Shown: piece by piece, positions 23,451 through 30,497 of the stretch
How positions within the stretch are numbered: position 1 is the first letter of the stretch
Layout of the letters: each line of letters begins with the position of its first letter
IMG/VR virus record: IMGVR_UViG_3300006108_000017
Span: 1 to 56,213 of that record
Length of the DNA stretch: 56,213 nucleotides
Strand: one strand, 5' to 3'
Source: a virus
The notes under the pieces: generated by a model
Database searches by the model: none
What the model saw: the letters and a program-made list of their open reading frames with translations, nothing else
Told to the model about the DNA's origin: nothing
Made by a program: the position numbers and the translations under genes

Positions 23451-23481
23451 AATGTAACACACGTCAGGTTGATTGTACACA
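23451..23481 (-). promoter_or_regulatory. Early-type promoter of cca
   Basis: TGTACA, 17 bp, TACATT. Confidence 0.6.
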
Positions 23482-23488
23482 GGAAAAG

Positions 23489-23620
23489 TTAGAAGTCGTA
23501 TTGAGGCAGCACAATAAAGTGGTAGCCGATGTTGGCCTCTTCGAGCCGCTGCATCTCCTGATGAGACACGATCATGACGAACCAATCGCCAAGCCAGCAT
23601 TCGTAGTACGCGTTTTTCAT
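23489..23620 (-). CDS. Very small protein of unknown function
   Basis: 43 residues, ATGA overlap with the DUF4031 gene, stop immediately before the cca promoter. Aromatic-rich (NAYYECWLGDWFVMIV) then helical. Too small for a family call but position and coupling support it. Confidence 0.6.
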   Translation of the reverse strand: MKNAYYECWLGDWFVMIVSHQEMQRLEEANIGYHFIVLPQYDF

Positions 23621-23871
23621 TTCATTGCCTTTGCGAGGGCTACTATTTCCCTGGATGAAACTTCCACCGCTCCAGCGTCAATCACTTGAGGGCGAAGTTC
23701 TTCGGCAACATCGTAGTGCTGCCATCGAGCAGACTTATGGAAGAAGTGGGGCTTGATCCCCACGCGAGCCGCAAAATCATGCAGCTCTTCAAACGAATCC
23801 GCAACCAGGTGGCAGTATTTCTTTCTGCCACCTGGTTTGGAAAATCGTGGATGGTCTACGTAGACGCTCAC
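23617..23871 (-). CDS. DUF4031 family protein
   Basis: 84 residues, GTG start overlapping the upstream stop (GTGA). VYVDHPRF, then YCHLVADSFEELHDFAARVGI and a His/Tyr motif (WQHYDV) match the DUF4031 pattern found in phages and actinobacteria. Function unknown; the conserved Asp and His suggest a small enzyme-like fold. Confidence 0.8.
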   Translation of the reverse strand: MSVYVDHPRFSKPGGRKKYCHLVADSFEELHDFAARVGIKPHFFHKSARWQHYDVAEELRPQVIDAGAVEVSSREIVALAKAMK

Positions 23872-24104
23872 GCGTCTGCAAGAACCGAAAAGCGGAAGAT
23901 GCTATTTCGGATGATGGTGTCTGCCATCGTGATCTCGTCATTGTTGTGATCGTAGATCACGAGGTACGAGGTCTGATGCAGCTGGCGCTGCACCTGATCA
24001 CGGCCAGCGATTGCATCGGCTTCAGAGACCGGGACCTTGTTGATCCGGCCAGAGAAGGCGCCGACAGGGGAAAGAACATCAGCCCAGAGGTTGAACTTGG
24101 CCAT
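23868..24104 (-). CDS. Small protein of unknown function
   Basis: 78 residues, coupled to the DUF4031 gene. Contains GRINKVPVSEADAIAGRDQVQRQL and ends with a beta-rich segment. No family recognised. Confidence 0.6.
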   Translation of the reverse strand: MAKFNLWADVLSPVGAFSGRINKVPVSEADAIAGRDQVQRQLHQTSYLVIYDHNNDEITMADTIIRNSIFRFSVLADA

Positions 24105-24107
24105 GTG

Positions 24108-24626
24108 TTAGGCGTCCCAGTGAATGCCGCTGGCGATGACCGCCGCGGTGATTTGCAGCGATACGAACTGGACGCTCGGATTTTGAATCGCGAGACGTTC
24201 CATTTCGGCCTTGACGGACTTTACCGTCAGGTGGATTTTCGGCTTGGAGCCGAAGGCGAGGTTGCCGTTGTTGACGCGGGCGATGACCCAACCGCGAGCC
24301 TTGATGCCCTCGGCGGTTGTTGCTGCGTGAGAGCGATCAGCCACGGTCGAAGCTGCTGCCAGAGCGGTTCGAACAGCCGGCGCCATAGGGCTGGTTTCGG
24401 TCTTGAACGCAGGGTCACGAGCCGCTCGTGCCATCAGGTCTCGACGATTCCACGAAACGCCACCGAGAGTGTAGTAGCGATTGCCATTGGCCGAAGAGCC
24501 GTAGAGGCGCGTCAGGGTCTTGCCACCGCGGGTCGAATAGACCTCGTACTGAGCGTCCATGAAATACCCCGGGATTGAGCCGGTAATGCGCTCAAGCGGG
24601 AAAAGGTTCTTGCCTTCAATCAGCAT
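24108..24626 (-). CDS. Phage protein of unknown function
   Basis: 172 residues from MLIEGKNLFPL, behind GGAGAAC. Basic N-terminal beta part (YEVYSTRGGKTLTRLYGSSANGNRY is a continuous strand-turn-strand region) and an Ala-rich middle helix. First gene of the unit 24626 to 23489. No family recognised. Confidence 0.65.
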   Translation of the reverse strand: MLIEGKNLFPLERITGSIPGYFMDAQYEVYSTRGGKTLTRLYGSSANGNRYYTLGGVSWNRRDLMARAARDPAFKTETSPMAPAVRTALAAASTVADRSHAATTAEGIKARGWVIARVNNGNLAFGSKPKIHLTVKSVKAEMERLAIQNPSVQFVSLQITAAVIASGIHWDA

Positions 24627-24668
24627 TGGGTTCTCCATCAGTTCATGTTTTAGTTCGTCTGAAGGTTT

Positions 24669-24699
24669 ATCGTATCACGCTTTTAACCGGATGTAAACA
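24669..24699 (-). promoter_or_regulatory. Early-type promoter
   Basis: TTTACA, 17 bp, TACGAT. Confidence 0.55.
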
Positions 24700-24701
24700 G
24701 C

Positions 24702-25118
24702 TCAGTTCAAAAGCGGCTCGATCTGTTTCAGCTTCTTGTCGAAGAGGCGATGAACCTTCTCGTTAAAGTCGGCCCTGATTTCCGGAGGGACGTTCAGGTA
24801 GAGGTTGATGACGTCGAAGTTTTCCTGATGGTAGGAAATGTACCCGTGCTCTTCAATAGCCGGGTGCTTTCTCACGATCCACTTCATGGCGGAATACGCA
24901 GCTCGACAGGCCGCATCCCGTATCAGAAAGATTTGATAGTCGGTGAACTTTGCCCGCTTGAGCCGCTTGATACAGTACGGACCGGCTTTGAACTCGTTTT
25001 CACGGCGCCCAAAGACAAGTCTATCGAACCAAAGTGCCGGCCAATCCAGCGGAGAGACACAGACTTGGTCGCGAACTAGAGCTGCGGCATACTCACCGCG
25101 GGTTGCGAAGCGTGGCAT
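24702..25118 (-). CDS. Phage protein of unknown function
   Basis: 138 residues behind AGGAGATTAAA. Mostly helical and basic, with KRLKRAKFTDYQIFLIRDAACR and a charged C-terminal helix. No family recognised. Confidence 0.65.
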   Translation of the reverse strand: MPRFATRGEYAAALVRDQVCVSPLDWPALWFDRLVFGRRENEFKAGPYCIKRLKRAKFTDYQIFLIRDAACRAAYSAMKWIVRKHPAIEEHGYISYHQENFDVINLYLNVPPEIRADFNEKVHRLFDKKLKQIEPLLN

Positions 25119-25137
25119 TTTAATCTCCTATTGGAGA

Positions 25138-25168
25138 ATAATATCACGCTTCGTTAGGATCGTAAACA
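25138..25168 (-). promoter_or_regulatory. Early-type promoter
   Basis: TTTACG, 17 bp, TATTAT; the -35 lies within the last codons of the MazG-like gene. Confidence 0.55.
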
Positions 25169-25452
25169 GTTCCGTTGAGAATGCGCAGAACGTTTTTCTT
25201 CTTCTTAGGAACGCGCTCTGCGATTTCTTCAGGGTTCACAACACCTGTTTCCTGCAGCATTTCCACCATCGCCTGGACATCTCCTAGCTCGTGCATGAGG
25301 AGTGTCTGGTTATCAGGGTCGGAAGGCACGTATGGGTTGCGTGAGTTGATGCCGAAGCGGCGGATTTTAGAGATGATCTGGATGACCTCCGCGCACTCCT
25401 CCTGCAGAATGCCGAGATATTCCAGCTCTCGTTCAGTGAGTGCGCGGGTCAT
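25144..25452 (-). CDS. MazG-like nucleotide pyrophosphohydrolase
   Basis: 102 residues from MTRALTERELEYL, directly behind TAAGGAA. All-helical with the EExxE...ExxD pattern: LQEECAEVIQII and, after a loop, HELGDVQAMVEML, the metal-binding acidic residues of the MazG-like superfamily. Such enzymes hydrolyse dNTPs or ppGpp-like nucleotides. Smaller than dimeric MazG, typical of phage versions. Confidence 0.75.
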   Translation of the reverse strand: MTRALTERELEYLGILQEECAEVIQIISKIRRFGINSRNPYVPSDPDNQTLLMHELGDVQAMVEMLQETGVVNPEEIAERVPKKKKNVLRILNGTVYDPNEA

Positions 25453-25456
25453 TTCC

Positions 25457-26002
25457 TTAGGCCGTAACGATGGTGGCTTCAGTGCCAACCGACGGGCTGA
25501 ACGTTCCAGCGGCACGAATGGCCAGCTTGACGGTGTCGATCGCGTCGTCAAGCGACTTTGGCTCGTGGTGCTTCAGCGTCGTAAACACGCTGGCACGAGC
25601 GTACTCTTCACCAGAACCAACCGCGTTGTAGCCGAGGACGGAGCGAAGAACGCTGTAGTCCGGCTGAAGTTCCCAAAGCTGACCGCGAACACCGATAAGT
25701 GCGTTGCCGCCCTCGCTGTCCTTGCCGTAACCGCTTTCCTTCAGTGCGCTCTTGATGTCGGGGACGACGACCGTAATCAGCCAGCGATAGATGTCGTCAG
25801 TGTCCTCTGGAACAACCGGGTCAGCAAGCATGTGCTCAAGAACCTGGCCGAATCGATAGCTCGAGGTGTAGCCGAAGACCACGCCCTTCTTGTTGAACAC
25901 CTTTGGCTGAGTGTGAACGATCTTGTTGTTCCAGCCGGTGCCCTGAACATCACCACCGATGATGACCTTGTTCTTGTATTCCAATCCGACGATACACGTC
26001 AT
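25457..26002 (-). CDS. HslV/proteasome beta-like Ntn hydrolase
   Basis: 181 residues. MTCIVGLEYKNKVIIGGDVQGT places Thr2 as the potential N-terminal nucleophile after Met removal, followed by the GGD strand; later a Lys (QPKVF, comparable to Lys33) and GSGEEYARASVFTTL, the hallmark glycine turn and helix of proteasome-type subunits. This matches HslV in size. No HslU-like ATPase is encoded in the window, so it may use a host unfoldase or act differently. Confidence 0.75.
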   Translation of the reverse strand: MTCIVGLEYKNKVIIGGDVQGTGWNNKIVHTQPKVFNKKGVVFGYTSSYRFGQVLEHMLADPVVPEDTDDIYRWLITVVVPDIKSALKESGYGKDSEGGNALIGVRGQLWELQPDYSVLRSVLGYNAVGSGEEYARASVFTTLKHHEPKSLDDAIDTVKLAIRAAGTFSPSVGTEATIVTA

Positions 26003-26577
26003 ATGATCTCCGTTGCGATAAGATGAAGTTGGAGTATGATGACCATCGCGTACGCAATGGCATGGGATTTTTTGAACGAGTAGCCATTCTCGTCCTTGGC
26101 ATACAAAGCTCTGCGGGTAGCTTCCCGCTGAGAGTTGTAAAGCTTGACGAGCTGCTTCTTTCCTGGACGGATGAGGGCAAGAACGTCGGCTAGTTCCTCA
26201 ATGTTCTTCGGCTTTACCGCCGAAAGAATGTCACCGTGGTTGGAAAGCTGGAAGAGCTTCTTCTGCTCAGAAGGAATGGTGAGAAGGCCCCAATCTGGTT
26301 CGATCTCCAGAAGCTGTTCGATCTCCTCGCGCGATTTGAAATGGTCGTAGACGCTGAGGTGCAGGAAGTCGATCTTGATGTAGCCCTCTTCCTCGGCCTG
26401 CTCGTAGGGGATTGCAGAAAGACCGGTGACCGGATCAACCGGAACAGTCTGGGGATAGATGCCGCAGGGATGGGGCGCGAGGTCACCGTTCTTCACGAGT
26501 GACGCCTTGGTCCAGGGGAACAGCTTTCGTGGGTTGAAGTCAGTTCGAAGATCGATGTCTACGTCAGGTAGCTTCAC
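25999..26577 (-). CDS. DnaE-like polymerase fragment B (catalytic Asp half)
   Basis: 192 residues matching bacterial DNA polymerase III alpha in the right order but shortened: PDVDIDL at 4-10 (DnaE PDFDVDF, first two catalytic Asp), HPCGIYP at 36-42, GYIKIDFLHL at 65-74 (third catalytic Asp), KLFQLSN, KPKNIEELADVLALIRPG at 122-139 and FKKSHAIAYA at 168-177. It begins exactly where fragment A at 32933-33460 stops. The PHP, fingers and beta-binding parts are missing. ATGA overlap with the zinc-finger gene upstream. Whether it polymerises DNA is unknown. Confidence 0.8.
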   Translation of the reverse strand: MKLPDVDIDLRTDFNPRKLFPWTKASLVKNGDLAPHPCGIYPQTVPVDPVTGLSAIPYEQAEEEGYIKIDFLHLSVYDHFKSREEIEQLLEIEPDWGLLTIPSEQKKLFQLSNHGDILSAVKPKNIEELADVLALIRPGKKQLVKLYNSQREATRRALYAKDENGYSFKKSHAIAYAMVIILQLHLIATEII

Positions 26578-27275
26578 AGACCAAGTTCCTTAACCAGCGA
26601 CTTGATCTGTTCGACGGTCGCTCTCTCCTTAGAGAACTTGCCGCCCCAGTAGGATGAGTTGACCACGGCATCGAAGGACTTGAGATGCTCCTTGTCGAGC
26701 TGCTTCAGGACCTTGCCGAAGGAAGCTGAACAGAACAGGAACCAAGGAGAAAGTCGGCGCTGACGGATCAAAGAGAGGATGCGCTGGACACCGAGGTGCT
26801 CGAAGATTTTGTCAAGCGGGACTTCTTCCTTCTCACAGATATCGAGAAGGTGGTTGATGCTGTCCTGGACCTGCTCAAGCGGGTCGTGAAGGCTGTCGAA
26901 CCACTGAGTGTAGAGCGTGTAAGCTCCGGGCGAACACCAAAGAGCCGGCTGAACTTCACCCTCGGTCATCAGCTCAAGGTACTTGTCTGGTCTAGAGATG
27001 TTGGCGTCCACGATCAACTTCGCAAAGTTGATGAACGCGCGGTAGAACTTGCTCTCGAGGAATGCAGCCGAGGATGGCTGGCTGAACTTCCTCATCCGCA
27101 TCCAGTCGCGGTAGAGAGCGAACGCGCTTTGCCCGAGCGGGCTCATCAGCTCTTCAGAGCGGCGCTTTGGTTCGCAGCTGTGGCGCATGTACAGCGTTTC
27201 GTTTGTGAACCGCTTGTTGCAGTGGGCACACAGCCAATGGCCTTTCTTCGAAGCGGAAATTACCGCTTCTTCCAT
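26574..27275 (-). CDS. Zinc-finger phage protein of unknown function
   Basis: 233 residues from MEEAVISASKKGHWLC. Near the N-terminus is a C2H2-type finger (WLCAHCNKRFTNETLYMRHSC). The rest is helical with several Trp/Tyr clusters (WCSPGAYTLYTQWF, RRLSPWFLFC). It is coupled by ATGA overlap to DnaE-like fragment B and may act with it. The start is uncertain: in-frame ATGs at 27365 and 27401 would extend it into the upstream gene. Confidence 0.65.
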   Translation of the reverse strand: MEEAVISASKKGHWLCAHCNKRFTNETLYMRHSCEPKRRSEELMSPLGQSAFALYRDWMRMRKFSQPSSAAFLESKFYRAFINFAKLIVDANISRPDKYLELMTEGEVQPALWCSPGAYTLYTQWFDSLHDPLEQVQDSINHLLDICEKEEVPLDKIFEHLGVQRILSLIRQRRLSPWFLFCSASFGKVLKQLDKEHLKSFDAVVNSSYWGGKFSKERATVEQIKSLVKELGL

Positions 27276-27306
27276 AGGGATGCGTCGTGAAGCTATTTCC
27301 TCGGTG

Positions 27307-28032
27307 TTAAGAAGCTTCAGTTCGGTAGGCTCTGAGTTCTTCCGGGCCAACGACAATCTCCTCATCTTTCCAAATAAATCCGGGCTTCGTAGGTTCACCA
27401 TGCTCGCGGAACTGAGCGATGAACTCCCGGATTACGTGCTCGTCAATGTACTCTTTATTTACCGTTGCGAAGACGCCTATCGCTACAGGACCGTAATCCA
27501 CGAGCTGATAGCCTGGAGCTGTCTTCCATTCCTGAGACAGGAGTTCCTGCAAGCGGGCCTTTTCAAAGGCCCCGCGGGCTTTTTCTGTCTCGGTGCGCTC
27601 ACGGCGCAGCCACGATTCAAAGTCCTCGGGCTTGCGGTCAGGGTCGACCGGATATTCAACAAGCGCATCTTCCCAGCTCTGCTGCTCCGCAAGCCCGTAA
27701 ATCTTGTAGCGTGCCGTGGTCATGGCGACAGCGTAGTAGCGCTTCAGGCGGGTATGAAAGAAGCGGAAGTCGACCCAGTGCCAGGGGTGCTCTGGCTCGT
27801 AGAGGTGATCGCAGTAGAAGTCCCCACCGTACGCGCAGTCAGGGTACTTTCGCATGAGGTTCTTCGCCTTGATGTAGCGGAGCTTCCGCTGCTTGGCGTT
27901 CTTCTCGAAGCCCTTGTGGGCTCGCAGTCTATTCCCAGTCATCTCGAACTGTTCTCCATGATCATCCGGCCCGTTGTACGCAAGCGCCATCGCGAGCTGC
28001 TCAAAGGTCAGCGTCGCAATGAAGCCGGTCAT
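27307..28032 (-). CDS. Phage protein of unknown function
   Basis: 241 residues from MTGFIATLTF. A basic helical N-terminal half, an aromatic stretch with Cys and His (CAYGGDFYCDHLYEPEHPWHW, perhaps metal-binding) and a Glu-rich helical C-terminal half. Overlaps the stop of the gene upstream by a few bases. No family recognised. Confidence 0.65.
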   Translation of the reverse strand: MTGFIATLTFEQLAMALAYNGPDDHGEQFEMTGNRLRAHKGFEKNAKQRKLRYIKAKNLMRKYPDCAYGGDFYCDHLYEPEHPWHWVDFRFFHTRLKRYYAVAMTTARYKIYGLAEQQSWEDALVEYPVDPDRKPEDFESWLRRERTETEKARGAFEKARLQELLSQEWKTAPGYQLVDYGPVAIGVFATVNKEYIDEHVIREFIAQFREHGEPTKPGFIWKDEEIVVGPEELRAYRTEAS

Positions 28033-28037
28033 CGGCT

Positions 28038-28391
28038 TTACCACGTAACTTCGCCGAGGTCGTTGTTCTTGATGCGCTTTTCGGCTTCTTCACGCGATAG
28101 AACCCGTAGGTTTTCTTCACCCACCTGTTCTATCCAGCCTTGAAGAACGCTAGCAGTAAAGCCGGACATGCCCATCATTTCCCGATGGCAGCGATAGATG
28201 CTGCCGCTGTAGTTGGTGAAGTTAAGAAAGTCGCCGTCTTCCTCAACCTTCTCGATGCCAGAGCTCAACCGATAGCTGTCGCTACCAAGGTAGCCGCCGT
28301 ACCAACTTCCAAGAACCTTGGTCAGCGTGGTGTTTGCTTTTGGGAACCGCTGTTCGACGATGACCCACTTCTCCGGATTGTACTCGCTCAT
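28038..28391 (-). CDS. Phage protein of unknown function
   Basis: 117 residues, ATGA overlap with the gp62-like gene. KWVIVEQRFPKANTTLTKVLGSWYGGYLGSDSYRLSSGI is a beta-rich core; RSSG-type turns and YRCHRE follow. No family recognised. Confidence 0.65.
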   Translation of the reverse strand: MSEYNPEKWVIVEQRFPKANTTLTKVLGSWYGGYLGSDSYRLSSGIEKVEEDGDFLNFTNYSGSIYRCHREMMGMSGFTASVLQGWIEQVGEENLRVLSREEAEKRIKNNDLGEVTW

Positions 28392-28849
28392 GGCTTCAAC
28401 TCCTTACTCAGTTTCGTAATGTCGTCCTTTTGATACCCCAGCTCTTCAGCCATCTGAAGGATTTCATCAGCGGACGGGAATGGATTGAGGAGGCGTACCT
28501 CGCGCTGGGACATTTCGTAGAACTCACCGACGACCTTCATGGCCTCGGCATTCTTCTTAGAGCTCTTGATCCCGATCCACTGGTACCGCCGAGGCGACTT
28601 CGAGTTGGCCACCTGCAGAAGTTGCATGAGAAGATGGGGATGCTTACCTAGCGGGAAGACAACCGGATTGACAAACTCGTTGATCAACTGGATTTGCCGC
28701 TCATCACTCGTGCCAGACATCCACCGCATCACCACGAGAGGAGCGAAGCCCTTCTTTTCGTCATCGCTCAGCTTCGCATAGATGTCACCGCTCTTCGAGC
28801 TGTTCAGCTTTCCGAGGAGATCAAAAATGTCCAGCTTGTAGGTTGCCAT
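28388..28849 (-). CDS. 62: Probable clamp-loader small subunit (gp62-like)
   Basis: 153 residues. Position is the main evidence: it follows gp44 in transcription order, as 62 follows 44 in T4, with only a homing endonuclease in between. The sequence MATYKLDIFDLL, then PLVVMRWMSGTSDERQIQLINEF and HPHLLMQLLQVANSKSPRRYQWI fits the gp62 pattern of a short helical protein with a conserved basic RRYxW motif. T4 gp62 is somewhat longer (187). Homology not testable here. Confidence 0.6.
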   Translation of the reverse strand: MATYKLDIFDLLGKLNSSKSGDIYAKLSDDEKKGFAPLVVMRWMSGTSDERQIQLINEFVNPVVFPLGKHPHLLMQLLQVANSKSPRRYQWIGIKSSKKNAEAMKVVGEFYEMSQREVRLLNPFPSADEILQMAEELGYQKDDITKLSKELKP

Positions 28850-28860
28850 TAGAGCTTGCC

Positions 28861-28868
28861 TATAAATA
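28861..28868 (+). promoter_or_regulatory. Late-type promoter of HNH gene
   Basis: TATAAATA, exact T4 late consensus, 29 bp before the HNH gene start. Confidence 0.65.
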
Positions 28869-28889
28869 TTGCTGCTAAATTAGATGAGG

Positions 28890-28897
28890 TATTTATA
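28890..28897 (-). promoter_or_regulatory. Late-type promoter facing the HNH promoter
   Basis: TATAAATA on the minus strand in front of the gp62-like gene; it overlaps the HNH start codon and faces the plus-strand promoter at 28861. Confidence 0.5.
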
Positions 28898-29523
28898 TGG
28901 ACTATCGTAGGGTGTATTTCAGCATAATTGACAATGCGCGGTCTAGAGGGGATGTTAGAGCTTCTAAAAGATCCAAACTTGAAGGATATGAAAAACACCA
29001 CATTCTTCCAAGATGTGCAGGAGGAACCAATGATCCTAGCAATCTTGTTTTCCTGACTACGCGGGAGCATTTTATCTGTCATGCCCTTCTTGTAAAGTTC
29101 TGCGAACCTCAACATCTCAAGTCACTCCAATACGCGTTAGGGATGATGCGCTCGCGAGGGAAAGTAGTTTCTTCAAGGCTTTATGAATTTGCTTGCAATC
29201 AACATAGACAGGCAATAACAAGTGCAAGAATTGGATCGAGACATTCAGAAGAAACAAAGCTAAAGATTTCTCTTGCGCACAGGGGAAGGAAGCGAAGCAA
29301 AGAGCACTGTGAAAATACTCGCCTTTCGCAGCTAGGAAAAACCCTTTCACCTGATCATAGAAAAAAACTCGGCGATGCCACTCGCGGACGCTCAATTTCC
29401 TACACCCTTACAGAAAAGCAGTTGGCACCAAAGCCCTCTATTACATGTCCGCACTGTGGAAAAATAGGTGGGAAAGGCGCCATGAACAGATGGCACTTTA
29501 ACAATTGTCCTTCTAGAGCTTAG
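28897..29523 (+). CDS. HNH homing endonuclease with NUMOD3 repeats
   Basis: 208 residues behind GAGG. HNH core YEKHHILPRCAGGTNDPSNL (about 32-51) and then REHFICHALL. Two NUMOD3-like DNA-binding repeats follow (RHSEETKLKISLAHRGRKRS and LSPDHRKKLGDATRG). The C-terminus (CPHCGKIGGKG, RWHFNNC) is nearly the same zinc module as in the GIY-YIG enzyme at 2562-3104. Its last 11 bp overlap the 3' end of gp44. It separates genes 44 and 62. Confidence 0.9.
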   Translation: MDYRRVYFSIIDNARSRGDVRASKRSKLEGYEKHHILPRCAGGTNDPSNLVFLTTREHFICHALLVKFCEPQHLKSLQYALGMMRSRGKVVSSRLYEFACNQHRQAITSARIGSRHSEETKLKISLAHRGRKRSKEHCENTRLSQLGKTLSPDHRKKLGDATRGRSISYTLTEKQLAPKPSITCPHCGKIGGKGAMNRWHFNNCPSRA

Positions 29524-30424
29524 AAAGCGAAATCATTAGGGCCGCCAAATTTATCTCAGTGTCAGCCACGATCGTGTGCTTGTAGAGAAAGTCAGCGATC
29601 GTAAGGATTGCGGACTCCTTGTCACTGATCTTCATCTTGTCAATGTTCTCATAGAGGAAGCGGAAGACGTCTTCGTGCTCCTCGCGAGTTGCAGTTTCGC
29701 AGACGAGCTTGCGCGCGGTCTTAAAGTCACCCGTGGAGATGGCATCCAGAAGACCAAACTTCCAGTCAGATGCGTCGCTCGACGCTTCCTTTGGACTCAG
29801 CAGCTTTCCACCGGAAACGTTCTGCTGTAGAAGCTGGATGGTCTTGCGGATATCAGGATATCCAACATCGATGTAGGTGAGGAGGTCCATCGCATCGTAC
29901 TCGACCTTTTCGGTCTCGAGGATGTCGACCATGCGAAGGGCGATCTTCTCCTTGTCGGGAGAGCGGAAGTAGAACTCTTGGAAGCGCGACTTCAGCGGAG
30001 GAATGATCTTGTTGACGTAGTTGCACGTCGCGATGAAGCGGCAGTTGGAGGAACTTTCCTCGATCAAGCTGCGAAGAAGGGCCTGGCCATCGAGCGAAAG
30101 ATAGTCGAACTCCTCGAGCTGGACGACCTTGAACTTGCCCATCGGCATGGTCATCGCAAAGGCGGACACCTTGTTTCGAAGTGCTTCGATCTTCTCATCT
30201 GAGCAGTTCACTCGAAGACGATCGGATCGGTCGATGCCAAGATCGCTGATGAGAGCCTTCGAGATGGTGGTCTTGCCAGTACCTTGAATGCCCGACAGAA
30301 GCAGATGCGGGATGTTGCCTTCTTCAACGAAGGACTCAAATGTCTTCTGCTGTCGCGCGTCTTGGAAGATGACGTCCTTGATGGTCTTCGGACGATAGCG
30401 CTCAACCCAAATAGATGACTTCAT
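29513..30424 (-). CDS. 44: Sliding-clamp loader large subunit (gp44)
   Basis: 303 residues, AAA+ ATPase. WVERYRPKTIKDVI at the N-terminus, Walker A SGIQGTGKTT (about 44-53), Walker B VVQLEEFDYL (about 99-108, with Glu in place of the usual Asp), sensor 1 FIATCNY and the arginine-finger loop KSRFQEF. Loads the ring clamp onto primer ends. The C-terminal collar domain is complete. Own early-type promoter. Confidence 0.95.
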   Translation of the reverse strand: MKSSIWVERYRPKTIKDVIFQDARQQKTFESFVEEGNIPHLLLSGIQGTGKTTISKALISDLGIDRSDRLRVNCSDEKIEALRNKVSAFAMTMPMGKFKVVQLEEFDYLSLDGQALLRSLIEESSSNCRFIATCNYVNKIIPPLKSRFQEFYFRSPDKEKIALRMVDILETEKVEYDAMDLLTYIDVGYPDIRKTIQLLQQNVSGGKLLSPKEASSDASDWKFGLLDAISTGDFKTARKLVCETATREEHEDVFRFLYENIDKMKISDKESAILTIADFLYKHTIVADTEINLAALMISLSKL

Positions 30425-30462
30425 TATGTACCCTTAAAATGGACATCCCTCGTACGTGACTT

Positions 30463-30493
30463 ATTTTAACACGCTTTCAAGGGGAAGTAAACT
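30463..30493 (-). promoter_or_regulatory. Early-type promoter of gene 44
   Basis: TTTACT, 17 bp, TAAAAT. Confidence 0.65.
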
Positions 30494-30497
30494 GTCT

